A stretch of 44,783 nt of DNA. Source: Roseovarius sp. (lineage in GTDB: Bacteria; Pseudomonadota; Alphaproteobacteria; Rhodobacterales; Rhodobacteraceae). The notes below the pieces were generated by a model. The model worked only from the letters and a program-made list of their open reading frames with translations. It had not been told where the DNA came from and did not search any database. This document shows positions 1-7,278 of the stretch, piece by piece (within the stretch, counting starts at the first letter, position 1; the number at the start of each line of letters is the position of its first letter). The stretch spans positions 1 through 44,783 of the forward strand of contig JARGOC010000032.1 of assembly GCA_029212365.1 (NCBI GenBank). Direction: 5' to 3'. The position numbers were made by a program, and so were the translations under genes.

Positions 1-3
1 CAT

Positions 4-51
4 AGAGGGGGGCTGACGATGGCCCGGGGCCTGCGGCCTGTTAACCGGGCT
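4..51 (-). repeat. Structured 48-bp repeat, copy 1
   Basis: Read on the minus strand, this element matches 29409-29456 at 47 of 48 positions. It starts 8 bases after the stop codon of the glutathione transferase gene. The minus strand can fold as GCCCGG, TTAACA, GGCC, GCA, GGCC, CCGGGC. The only difference between copies (GCA versus GTA) falls in the loop, so the stem is preserved. A second hairpin, complete in the other copy, is cut here by the window edge. Function unknown. Confidence 0.85.
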
Positions 52-59
52 GGGGTGGT

Positions 60-929
60 CTATTTCACCAATGCCATAAACGCAGGCCACGCTGCCGGAT
101 CGGCCACAGTTTTGTCACGGCAGAACGGGTTGCAAAAGCCATAGATTTTGCCGTCCATTTCCAGCAGGTCGGTGATCGGATCACCAGAATAAGGGCAGGC
201 GTCATTCAGCGGCGTGCCGGTGTCAACCGGCTTGGCAGCCAAAGGCGCAGGGCCGGGCCAGGTGCCTGTATCATAGGGTTGGGCATAGCGGTTCAGGATC
301 TCGCCGTGCACCAGCCCCATCGCGCGCCAACGCCGGAACGCGCCATCGGCCAGATGCGCATCGACATAGGCCTGTGCAGATTCCGATACCTGCAAGCCAT
401 ACCCGGCTATCCGTGCCGCCACAGGGGCATAAAACGCATCCGCCGCCGAATACTCCCCGCACAACCACGGCCCCTCGGGGCGGCATGTTTCGCGGGCATG
501 ATCCCAGATCAGCTCCAGCCGGCGCAGGTCTTTTTGCAAGGCTGCATCCGATTCCACGTCCAGATAGGCTTTGCGCACATTCATCGGACATGTGCTGCGC
601 AACGCACCAAAGCCCGTTGCCATTTCTGAGGCCAATGCCCGTGCTGTGGCCCGTGCTTTGGGATCGCTCGGCCAGATACCCGCCTCGGGATGACGGCTTG
701 CCAACTCCTCGGCCATGGCCAGAGATTCGCCGATGATCGCGCCCTCCGGGGTGCGCATGGCAGGCACTGTTTTGGCCGGGGCCCAATCGGGCATCTGTTC
801 GGGCACGCCGCCTTGTTTGAAATCCACACGTTGAAGGGTGCGTTTGATGCCAAACTTTTCAAACAGCAACCAGCCGCGCAGCGACCAGCTGGAATAGGCG
901 TAATCGCCGATAATGAGTTCATATGTCAT
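60..929 (-). CDS. Glutathione S-transferase family protein with C-terminal Cys-rich tail
   Basis: The 289-residue protein starts with a GST-type thioredoxin fold containing the motif YSSWSLRGWLLF (residues 12-23), followed by a helical GST C-domain to about residue 225. Such cytosolic enzymes usually conjugate glutathione to electrophiles or act as maleylacetoacetate isomerase-like proteins; the substrate here is unknown. The last 50 residues are extra. They hold CPYSGDP (Cys245) and FCNPFC (Cys266, Cys270), a spacing that resembles YHS/TRASH metal-binding knuckles, with Ser where the second Cys of the first pair would be. The gene lies 58 bases after the histidine phosphatase and is probably co-transcribed with it. 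Its stop is followed immediately by the structured repeat. Confidence 0.85.
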   Translation of the reverse strand: MTYELIIGDYAYSSWSLRGWLLFEKFGIKRTLQRVDFKQGGVPEQMPDWAPAKTVPAMRTPEGAIIGESLAMAEELASRHPEAGIWPSDPKARATARALASEMATGFGALRSTCPMNVRKAYLDVESDAALQKDLRRLELIWDHARETCRPEGPWLCGEYSAADAFYAPVAARIAGYGLQVSESAQAYVDAHLADGAFRRWRAMGLVHGEILNRYAQPYDTGTWPGPAPLAAKPVDTGTPLNDACPYSGDPITDLLEMDGKIYGFCNPFCRDKTVADPAAWPAFMALVK

Positions 930-987
930 GGTGATATCCTAGCGGCGCGTGGGCATGGCTCCTAACCAAAGATTGTGCGCGTGCTTA

Positions 988-1566
988 TCACGGACAGTGA
1001 TTGATGCGCTCCACTTGCCAGCCGGTGCCCGCATTATGCAGCGTGGTGACGGACAGATTGTCAATCTTATGGGCAATCGCCTGTTGAGGGGTCGCCCCAT
1101 GCGCCCGTTGCACCTGCGTCAGGATCACGCCGATATGCGCAACCGCGATGATATGTGCGCCTTTGTGGGCTTGGGTGATGGCATCCACAACACGCGCCAC
1201 ACGGGCAGCTGCCGTGTTCCAGCTTTCGCCATTTGGCGGGGTCACATCACCTGGTGTCTCCCAATAGGCGCGGCTCAGCTCGGGGTGGGTTTCGGCCACT
1301 TCGCTAAAGTGTTTCCCGTCCCAATCGCCAAAATTGAACTCACGCAGATCGCGGTGATGGGGCAGGCGGGTGCGCCCCTGAGCCAATGCATCAGCGGTGG
1401 CCGTTGCGCGTTGTAAATCGGATGAAACAAGCACCGCTTGGGCCGGCAGAAACCCGTGCAACCGGGCAATTTGTGCCGTGTCAGATAAATCCGCAGGCAC
1501 ATCGCGCCAGCCAACAAAGGTTTTTTCGTGGGTCGGCCCGTGGCGCACCCAATGCCAGGTGGTCAT
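988..1566 (-). CDS. Histidine phosphatase family protein (possible alpha-ribazole phosphatase)
   Basis: The 192-residue protein carries the phosphoglycerate mutase-like signature RHG at residues 8-10, where His9 would be the phosphorylated nucleophile. A second conserved His lies in AVAHIGVI in the C-terminal half. The family removes phosphate from small molecules. The ATG overlaps the stop of the cobU-like gene as ATGA, so the two are translationally coupled. That context suggests the CobC role, dephosphorylating alpha-ribazole 5'-phosphate in the nucleotide-loop step of cobalamin synthesis, but the motif alone does not define the substrate. Confidence 0.8.
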   Translation of the reverse strand: MTTWHWVRHGPTHEKTFVGWRDVPADLSDTAQIARLHGFLPAQAVLVSSDLQRATATADALAQGRTRLPHHRDLREFNFGDWDGKHFSEVAETHPELSRAYWETPGDVTPPNGESWNTAAARVARVVDAITQAHKGAHIIAVAHIGVILTQVQRAHGATPQQAIAHKIDNLSVTTLHNAGTGWQVERINHCP

Positions 1567-2084
1567 GGCATGTCGCCTTTCAACACTTGTGGCAATCCGG
1601 CAATCACATGCACAACCAGACCCGCTTTGGCAGCCAGTTTCTGGTTCAGGCGGCCCTGTTCTTCGCGAAAGCGCCGCGCGAGCGCATTTTCGGGCACCAC
1701 ACTTGCGCCCACTTCATTGCTGACAATCACAACCGGGGCCGCACACAGCGCCAGCCCTGTCATCAACCCGGCCTGTGCCTCGGCCATGTCAGCCTCGGCC
1801 AGCAAGTGATTGCTCAGCCACATGGTGGCACAATCCAGCAAAACGCAGCTATCCCCGCCGATCGTCGCCAAGGCGCGCCCCGCATAAAGGGGTTCCTCAA
1901 TCGTGTGCCAGCCGGGCCCGCGCGCCTCACGGTGACGCGCCAGCTTTGTGCGCATCTCATCATCATGGGCCTGCGCCGTCGCCAGATAGACCATCGGGCG
2001 CCCGGTGCCCTTCACCAGGTCTTCACCAACCGCGGATTTCCCCGAGGCAGCGCCACCCAACACCAATGATAATCCTGGTAACAT
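1563..2084 (-). CDS. cobU: Bifunctional adenosylcobinamide kinase / adenosylcobinamide-phosphate guanylyltransferase
   Basis: The enzyme phosphorylates adenosylcobinamide with a nucleoside triphosphate and then transfers GMP to give adenosylcobinamide-GDP, an intermediate in B12 assembly. The 173-residue form begins MLPGLSLVLGGAASGKS, with the P-loop GGAASGKS at residues 10-17. It continues into the family motifs YLATAQAHDDEM and HTIEEP, the latter containing the His expected to receive GMP. The reading frame is open 14 codons upstream to 2126, but the ATG at 2084 puts the P-loop at the family position. CobU of gammaproteobacteria and CobP of alphaproteobacteria are the same family. Confidence 0.9.
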   Translation of the reverse strand: MLPGLSLVLGGAASGKSAVGEDLVKGTGRPMVYLATAQAHDDEMRTKLARHREARGPGWHTIEEPLYAGRALATIGGDSCVLLDCATMWLSNHLLAEADMAEAQAGLMTGLALCAAPVVIVSNEVGASVVPENALARRFREEQGRLNQKLAAKAGLVVHVIAGLPQVLKGDMP

Positions 2085-2306
2085 TACGACGATCACACCT
2101 CTGATTGATCCTGTTCGATTGGCCACTGCGTATCACCCTGTGGGACACTGAAAAAGGCACAAAACTGCCAACAGCCCGACAGGACAGGCCCATGCCTCTG
2201 GATGGACCGCAAAAATTTCGCAGCCCTGCACGGCATTCAGCGCGTTTTCCACCGACGTCTGACAGCGTCGGCACTTGTTTCTTGACAGGTCAGCCCATAC
2301 TCTCAG

Positions 2307-2320
2307 CCTGATTAATCAGG
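2307..2320. promoter_or_regulatory. 14-bp perfect palindrome upstream of coaBC
   Basis: CCTGATTAATCAGG is a perfect palindrome that ends 10 bases before the coaBC start codon. A TTGACA hexamer at 2282-2287 lies just upstream, but no good -10 box sits at the right distance. It could be a repressor site overlapping the transcript start or a short hairpin near the ribosome-binding site. The rest of 2085-2330 shows no convincing gene. Confidence 0.4.
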
Positions 2321-2330
2321 GCAGGGCCTC

Positions 2331-3524
2331 ATGCTTGCATCCAAGAATATCCTTTTGGTCATCGGCGGCGGTATCGCGGCGTTTAAATCGCTTGATCTGA
2401 TCCGCCGACTGCGCGAACGCGGGGCCTCGGTCACGCCGGTCCTGACACGCGCGGGCGAGGAATTTGTCACGCCATTGTCGGTGTCTGCGCTGGCGGGTAC
2501 CAAAGTGTTCCGCGATCTGTTTGATCTGACGGATGAGGCCGAGATGGGCCATATTGAGCTCAGCCGTTCTGCGGATCTGATCATCGTAGCGCCAGCCACC
2601 GCTGATCTGATGGCCAAGATGGCGCAGGGCCACGCGAATGATCTGGCCTCGACGCTTCTTTTGGCCACGGACACGCCGGTTTTGGTGGCCCCGGCAATGA
2701 ATGTGCGCATGTGGGACCATGCTGCGACCCAGCGCAATATTTCCACGCTCAAGACTGATGGCATCCACTTTGCTGGCCCCAACGAGGGCGATATGGCCTG
2801 TGGTGAATACGGCCCAGGGCGCATGTCTGAACCGTTGGAAATTGTGGCGGCGGCTGAGGCCATGTTGGCCGATGGCCCACTTAAGGGCAAACGGGTGCTG
2901 GTCACCTCCGGCCCCACACACGAGCCGATTGACCCGGTGCGCTATATCGCCAACCGCTCATCCGGGGCGCAAGGCACGGCGATTGCCCGTGCATTGGCCG
3001 CTTTGGGCGCGCATGTGATTTTTGTCACCGGGCCCGCCGATGTGCCCGCGCCGAGCGGGGTTGAGGTGGTGCAGGTCGAGACCGCACAACAGATGCTTGC
3101 GGCGGTTGAAACGGCCCTTCCTGCCGATGCGGCCGTATTTGCCGCAGCTGTGGCCGATTGGCGTGTGGCCAGCGCCTCAAACAGCAAAATGAAGAAGACA
3201 AAAGGCGGCCTGCCAGATCTAAAATTCGCCGAGAACCCTGATATTCTGGCCAGCGTGGCACAGATGAAAACGGGACGCCCTGCGTTGGTGGTGGGCTTTG
3301 CTGCCGAAACTGACGATGTGATCGCCAACGCCACGGCCAAGCGTGCGCGCAAGGGCTGTGACTGGATCATCGCCAATGACGTCAGCGCCGAAACCGGCAT
3401 CATGGGCGGGTCTGAAAACGATGTGACCCTGATTTCCGATACAGGGTCCGAGGATTGGCCTCGCATGTCGAAAGCTCAGGTTGCAGACAAATTGGCACAT
3501 CGGATCGCGCAGGCTCTGGCCTGA
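2331..3524 (+). CDS. coaBC: Phosphopantothenoylcysteine decarboxylase / phosphopantothenate-cysteine ligase
   Basis: This fused enzyme makes 4'-phosphopantetheine for coenzyme A: CoaB joins cysteine to 4'-phosphopantothenate and CoaC decarboxylates the product with FMN. The N-terminal flavoprotein half (residues 1 to about 185) shows GGGIAAFKS (12-20), catalytic His74, the PAMN motif ending at Asn124, and Cys157 of the substrate clamp in ACGEYGPGRM. The CoaB half starts near KGKRVLVTSGPTHEPID and contains the lysine cluster KMKK (286-289). At 397 residues it has the usual length. It opens a plus-strand cluster with dut and a MoeB-like gene; dut follows 37 bases after the stop. Confidence 0.96.
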   Translation: MLASKNILLVIGGGIAAFKSLDLIRRLRERGASVTPVLTRAGEEFVTPLSVSALAGTKVFRDLFDLTDEAEMGHIELSRSADLIIVAPATADLMAKMAQGHANDLASTLLLATDTPVLVAPAMNVRMWDHAATQRNISTLKTDGIHFAGPNEGDMACGEYGPGRMSEPLEIVAAAEAMLADGPLKGKRVLVTSGPTHEPIDPVRYIANRSSGAQGTAIARALAALGAHVIFVTGPADVPAPSGVEVVQVETAQQMLAAVETALPADAAVFAAAVADWRVASASNSKMKKTKGGLPDLKFAENPDILASVAQMKTGRPALVVGFAAETDDVIANATAKRARKGCDWIIANDVSAETGIMGGSENDVTLISDTGSEDWPRMSKAQVADKLAHRIAQALA

Positions 3525-3561
3525 GGATTTACGAAATTCGCCAAGATAAAGAGGGCAGGGG

Positions 3562-4023
3562 ATGGTCACACTTAAGTGCGTTTGGGAGGATGAGGCAGAC
3601 CAATCCTTGGGGCTGCCAACCTATGAAAGTGCCGGGGCTGCAGGCGCGGACCTGCGCGCGAATTTTCCCAAAATGCAGCGCAACGGCGTGACCATTGAAC
3701 CGGGCGCACGCGTGCTGGTGCCCACAGGGCTGCGGCTGGCCATTCCGATGGGCTATGAGGTGCAGCTGCGGCCACGCTCGGGACTTGCGCTGAAACATGG
3801 GATTACCCTGCCCAACAGCCCCGGTACGATTGACAGCGATTATCGCGGACCTTTGGGGGTGATCGTGATGAATGCAGGCGCGCAAGCCTTTCATATTGAT
3901 CACGGAATGCGGATTGCACAGATGGTCATAGCGCCGGTGATACAGGGCGAATTAACCTTGGTCGACGCGCTGGATGATACCGCGCGCGGGGCGGGTGGCT
4001 TTGGCTCGACCGGGCAGGGCTGA
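3562..4023 (+). CDS. dut: Deoxyuridine 5'-triphosphate nucleotidohydrolase (dUTPase)
   Basis: The enzyme hydrolyses dUTP to dUMP and pyrophosphate, keeping uracil out of DNA and supplying the thymidylate precursor. The 153-residue protein has the trimeric dUTPase motifs in order: [11 protein letters not shown] (motif I), [11 protein letters not shown] with the PRSGLA core, GTIDSDYRG with the catalytic Asp, RIAQMVIAP, and the flexible C-terminal arm [11 protein letters not shown] purine-rich GAGGGCAGGGG precedes the ATG. The stop overlaps the next start as TGATG, so translation is coupled to the MoeB-like gene. The gap before dut contains AATTCGCCAAGATAAAGAG, which resembles the TATTTTTTGAAAGATGAAGG segment at 7226-7244. 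Confidence 0.96.
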   Translation: MVTLKCVWEDEADQSLGLPTYESAGAAGADLRANFPKMQRNGVTIEPGARVLVPTGLRLAIPMGYEVQLRPRSGLALKHGITLPNSPGTIDSDYRGPLGVIVMNAGAQAFHIDHGMRIAQMVIAPVIQGELTLVDALDDTARGAGGFGSTGQG

Positions 4024-5063
4024 TGGCGCTGGTTTTGATCCTTGCGGCGGGTCTTTGGGGCATCGGTACGGTGATGGGCACCCCAACCCGGCTGCGCTGG
4101 GCGATGATCGGGCTGCTGTGGCTGGCGGTCATTGGGCTGCATCTGGTTTTGCCTGACGGGCACTCCCTGCGCATGGCCACCGGTGAAAGCGCAGCTTTGT
4201 GGCTGCTGTTGGGCGGTTTTGCCTCGCTTGTGCTGGCCTATCGTGCAGGGCTGCGCCGATTGCGGGCCAAAGCCCAAGCGCGCTCCGTCACCCCCGAATC
4301 TGGCGCTGCGTTTTCCACTGTCGAGCTTGAGCGCTATGCCCGCCATATCATCCTGCGTGAAATCGGCGGGCCGGGGCAAAAAGCCCTGAAACAAGCCCGT
4401 GTTCTGGTGGTCGGCGCCGGGGGGCTTGGCTCGCCTGCGCTGATGTATCTGGCAGCGGCTGGCGTGGGCAAAATTGGCGTGATTGATGATGATTATGTCG
4501 ATGCCTCTAACCTGCAACGCCAGATTATCCATACCTATAGCCGTGTCTCTCTGCCCAAGGTGCAATCCGCTGTTGAGGCGATGCAAGACCTGAACCCATT
4601 TGTTAAGGTGCACCCCCTGCAACGCCGCTTAACACCCGATATGGCCAAAGCCCTGTTTGCCGATTACGATTTGATCCTTGATGGGACCGATAATTTTGAC
4701 ACCCGTTATCTGGTCAATGCGACGGCTGTTTCTTTGGGCAAGCCATTGATATCAGGGGCACTATCGCAATGGGAAGGGCAGCTTAGTGTGTTTGATCCCG
4801 CCACCGGAACCCCCTGTTACCAGTGTATTTTCCCTCAGGCCCCGGCTGATGGTCTGGCCCCGTCATGTGCCGAGGCAGGCGTGCTGGGCCCCTTGCCCGG
4901 TGTGATCGGATCAATGATGGCGGTTGAGGCGATCAAGCTGATCACGCATGCGGGAACACCGCTGAAAGGTGAAATGCTGATCTATGACGCGCTTTATGGC
5001 GAAAGCCGCAAGCTGGCCGTGAAACCGCGCGCTGATTGTCCGATCTGCGGCACAAATTCCTGA
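4023..5063 (+). CDS. moeB: MoeB/ThiF/HesA-family E1-like adenylyltransferase with N-terminal membrane domain
   Basis: The C-terminal domain (about 97-346) is a complete MoeB/ThiF enzyme, which adenylates the C-terminus of a MoaD- or ThiS-like sulfur carrier. It shows the nucleotide loop GAGGLGS (131-137), the SNLQRQ motif (162-167), zinc-binding CYQC (Cys265, Cys268) and CPIC (Cys339, Cys342), and a candidate catalytic Cys282 in SCAEAGVLG. Unusually, residues 1-80 form about three hydrophobic segments (3-18, 25-43, 57-73) followed by a basic stretch RRLRAKAQAR, so the enzyme should be anchored on the cytoplasmic face of the inner membrane. No MoaD or ThiS gene is nearby. The symbol follows common usage for this family; molybdopterin versus thiamine use cannot be decided here. 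Confidence 0.9.
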   Translation: MALVLILAAGLWGIGTVMGTPTRLRWAMIGLLWLAVIGLHLVLPDGHSLRMATGESAALWLLLGGFASLVLAYRAGLRRLRAKAQARSVTPESGAAFSTVELERYARHIILREIGGPGQKALKQARVLVVGAGGLGSPALMYLAAAGVGKIGVIDDDYVDASNLQRQIIHTYSRVSLPKVQSAVEAMQDLNPFVKVHPLQRRLTPDMAKALFADYDLILDGTDNFDTRYLVNATAVSLGKPLISGALSQWEGQLSVFDPATGTPCYQCIFPQAPADGLAPSCAEAGVLGPLPGVIGSMMAVEAIKLITHAGTPLKGEMLIYDALYGESRKLAVKPRADCPICGTNS

Positions 5064-5128
5064 CACTCGGTGAGGCGCAATTGCAGGCCCTCACAAAAGC
5101 CCCTACCTAAAGGGCAAAGGAGATATCC

Positions 5129-7141
5129 ATGACAAATCCGCTGCTGAAAAATTGGGATACGCCGTTTGAACTGGCGCCGTTTGACCTGGTTGAAGATGCC
5201 CACTTTGCCCCGGCCTTTGAGGCGGCTCTATCTGCGGCACAGGCCGAGGTCGCGCAGATTGCAGAGGCTTCAAATGATCCAACATTCGCCAACACAATCG
5301 AGGCGCTGGAAGCATCCGGCAAGGATTTGGACAAGGTGCTTTCGGTGTTCTTTGCCATGGCAGGCGCCGACAGCAACCCCGCACGACAGAAATTGCAGCG
5401 GGAATTTGGCCCGAAACTGGCGCAGTTTTCCTCGGATATTCATTCAAACAAGGCGCTGTTTTCACGGATAGACGCGCTGTGGGCGGCGCGTGACACATTG
5501 GGCCTGACGTCCGAGCAATTGCGCCTGCTTATGCTGACGCACCGCCGGTTCCGCCGGGCCGGGGTGGCGCTGGTGGGCGCTGAGGAGGCGCGCATGCGTG
5601 CCATCATGGCGCGATTGGCCGAGTTGGGCACAAGTTTCACCCAAAACCTGCTGGCCGACGAAGCTGGCTGGCATATGGCATTGGCCGAGGAAGACCTAGA
5701 AGGTCTGCCGCAGTTTGTCATTGATACCGCCCGTGCGGCGGGCGAGGAGTTGGGCCAATCAGGCCCGGTAATCACGTTATCGCGTTCTCTAATTGTGCCG
5801 TTTTTGCAATTTTCGCCCCGCCGTGCCCTGCGAGAAAAAGCATTCCGCGCTTGGGAAGCGCGCGGCGCCAATGGCGGCGAATCTGACAATCGCGCTATCG
5901 CTGCTGAAACGCTGGCCCTGCGCGAAGAACGCAGTCATTTGCTGGGCTATGATAGCTTTGCTGCGTTCAAGCTGGAAACTGAAATGGCCAAAACACCCCA
6001 AGCCGTGCGAGATTTGCTGATGGATGTGTGGGCACCTGCCAAAACCCGCGCCGAGGCGGATGCCGATATCCTGACCGGAATGATGCAGGCCGACGGCGTG
6101 AACGATGATCTGGCCCCGTGGGACTGGCGCTATTACTCCGAAAAACGCCGCCGCGCTGAATTTGACCTCGATGAGGCCGAGCTGAAACCCTACCTGCAAC
6201 TTGATCGGATGATCGAGGCTGTTTTTGCCTGTGCGAACCGGCTTTTTGGATTGGAATTCAAACCCTTGGAGGTGCCGCTGTATCACCGAGATTGCCGCGC
6301 GTGGGAGGTCACGCGCCAGGGTCGCCATGTGGCGGTGTTCATCGGGGATTATTTTGCACGATCCTCCAAACGCTCGGGGGCGTGGTGTTCTTCTATGCGT
6401 GGTCAGGCGAAAACACCCAAAGCCCAAGGCCCGGTGGTGATGAACGTCTGTAACTTTGCCAAAGGTACGCCCGCGTTGCTGAGCTATGATGACGCGCGCA
6501 CATTGTTCCATGAATTTGGCCATGCCCTGCATCATCTGCTGTCAAATGTGACTTACGAGAGCCTGTCGGGTACCTCAGTGGCGCGTGATTTTGTGGAACT
6601 GCCCAGCCAACTGTTTGAGCATTGGTTGGAGGTGCCCGAAGTGTTGGCCGAATTTGCCACACATTCCGAAACCGGCGAGGCGATGCCAGATGCGCTGCTG
6701 CGCAAAGTGCTGGATGCGGCGAATTTTGATATGGGATTTCAAACGGTGGAGTATGTCGCCTCGGCGCTTGTGGATCTGGCGTTTCACGATGGCGCAGCCC
6801 CGGCGGATCCGATGGCGGAACAGGCGCGTGTGCTGGGTGAAATCGGCATGCCTGCGGCCATACGCATGCGTCACGCCACACCACAATTTGCGCATGTGTT
6901 TTCGGGGGATGGTTATTCGTCGGGGTACTACAGCTACATGTGGTCCGAAGTGATGGACGCCGATGCTTTCGCAGCATTTGAGGACGCGGGCGATGCGTTT
7001 GACCCCGCCACAGCCGCCCGGCTGGAGGAGCATATCCTCTCGACCGGCGGCACGGTTGAGGCCGATGAATTGTACACCGCATTTCGTGGTCGGCTGCCGG
7101 GGGTTGAGGCCTTGCTGCAGGGGCGTGGCTTGGTGGCTTGA
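5129..7141 (+). CDS. M3 family zinc oligopeptidase / peptidyl-dipeptidase
   Basis: The 670-residue protein is a cytosolic thimet-type metallopeptidase that degrades short peptides such as signal-peptide fragments. The zinc motif HEFGH lies at residues 461-465, with the third ligand expected at Glu490 in FVELPSQ. The C-terminal SGDGYSSGYYSYMWS matches the Tyr/Gly-rich substrate loop of the family. Length fits oligopeptidase A (PrlC) or dipeptidyl carboxypeptidase (Dcp); I cannot separate them by eye. A strong AAAGGAG precedes the ATG, and the gene follows the MoeB-like gene by 65 bases. A hairpin terminator follows at 7238-7269. Confidence 0.93.
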   Translation: MTNPLLKNWDTPFELAPFDLVEDAHFAPAFEAALSAAQAEVAQIAEASNDPTFANTIEALEASGKDLDKVLSVFFAMAGADSNPARQKLQREFGPKLAQFSSDIHSNKALFSRIDALWAARDTLGLTSEQLRLLMLTHRRFRRAGVALVGAEEARMRAIMARLAELGTSFTQNLLADEAGWHMALAEEDLEGLPQFVIDTARAAGEELGQSGPVITLSRSLIVPFLQFSPRRALREKAFRAWEARGANGGESDNRAIAAETLALREERSHLLGYDSFAAFKLETEMAKTPQAVRDLLMDVWAPAKTRAEADADILTGMMQADGVNDDLAPWDWRYYSEKRRRAEFDLDEAELKPYLQLDRMIEAVFACANRLFGLEFKPLEVPLYHRDCRAWEVTRQGRHVAVFIGDYFARSSKRSGAWCSSMRGQAKTPKAQGPVVMNVCNFAKGTPALLSYDDARTLFHEFGHALHHLLSNVTYESLSGTSVARDFVELPSQLFEHWLEVPEVLAEFATHSETGEAMPDALLRKVLDAANFDMGFQTVEYVASALVDLAFHDGAAPADPMAEQARVLGEIGMPAAIRMRHATPQFAHVFSGDGYSSGYYSYMWSEVMDADAFAAFEDAGDAFDPATAARLEEHILSTGGTVEADELYTAFRGRLPGVEALLQGRGLVA

Positions 7142-7181
7142 TCCTATGGTGCGCTTGCGCGCGCCGGTTGGTTTGCGTTCA

Positions 7182-7208
7182 GGCCACGCAGGCCTTGGGG
7201 GCGTGGCC
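7182..7208. repeat. Inverted repeat between convergent genes
   Basis: GGCCACGC and GCGTGGCC form an 8-bp perfect inverted repeat with an 11-base loop. It can alternatively pair GGGGG (7197-7201) with CCCCC (7207-7211). It lies between the ends of the M3 peptidase and phosphohexomutase genes. GC-rich elements followed by a GTATTTTTTGAAAGATGAAG-like segment are, as far as I recall, frequent after genes in Rhodobacterales. Confidence 0.6.
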
Positions 7209-7237
7209 CCCAAACCCCCCAAAGTATTTTTTGAAAG

Positions 7238-7269
7238 ATGAAGGGGGCCATAACCCACCTTCATTTTTT
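7238..7269 (+). terminator. Intrinsic terminator after the M3 peptidase gene
   Basis: ATGAAGG (7238-7244) pairs with CCTTCAT (7258-7264) and GGG (7245-7247) with CCC (7254-7256), leaving a CCATAA loop and one bulged A. A run of six T follows at 7264-7269. This is a classic Rho-independent terminator for the plus-strand coaBC to M3 cluster. Confidence 0.8.
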
Positions 7270-7278
7270 GACCTGAGT

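Noticed and set aside
2105..2311. Open frame of 68 codons on the plus strand
   Set aside because: Lacks ribosome-binding site, resembles no family, and overlaps the palindrome and upstream control region of coaBC.
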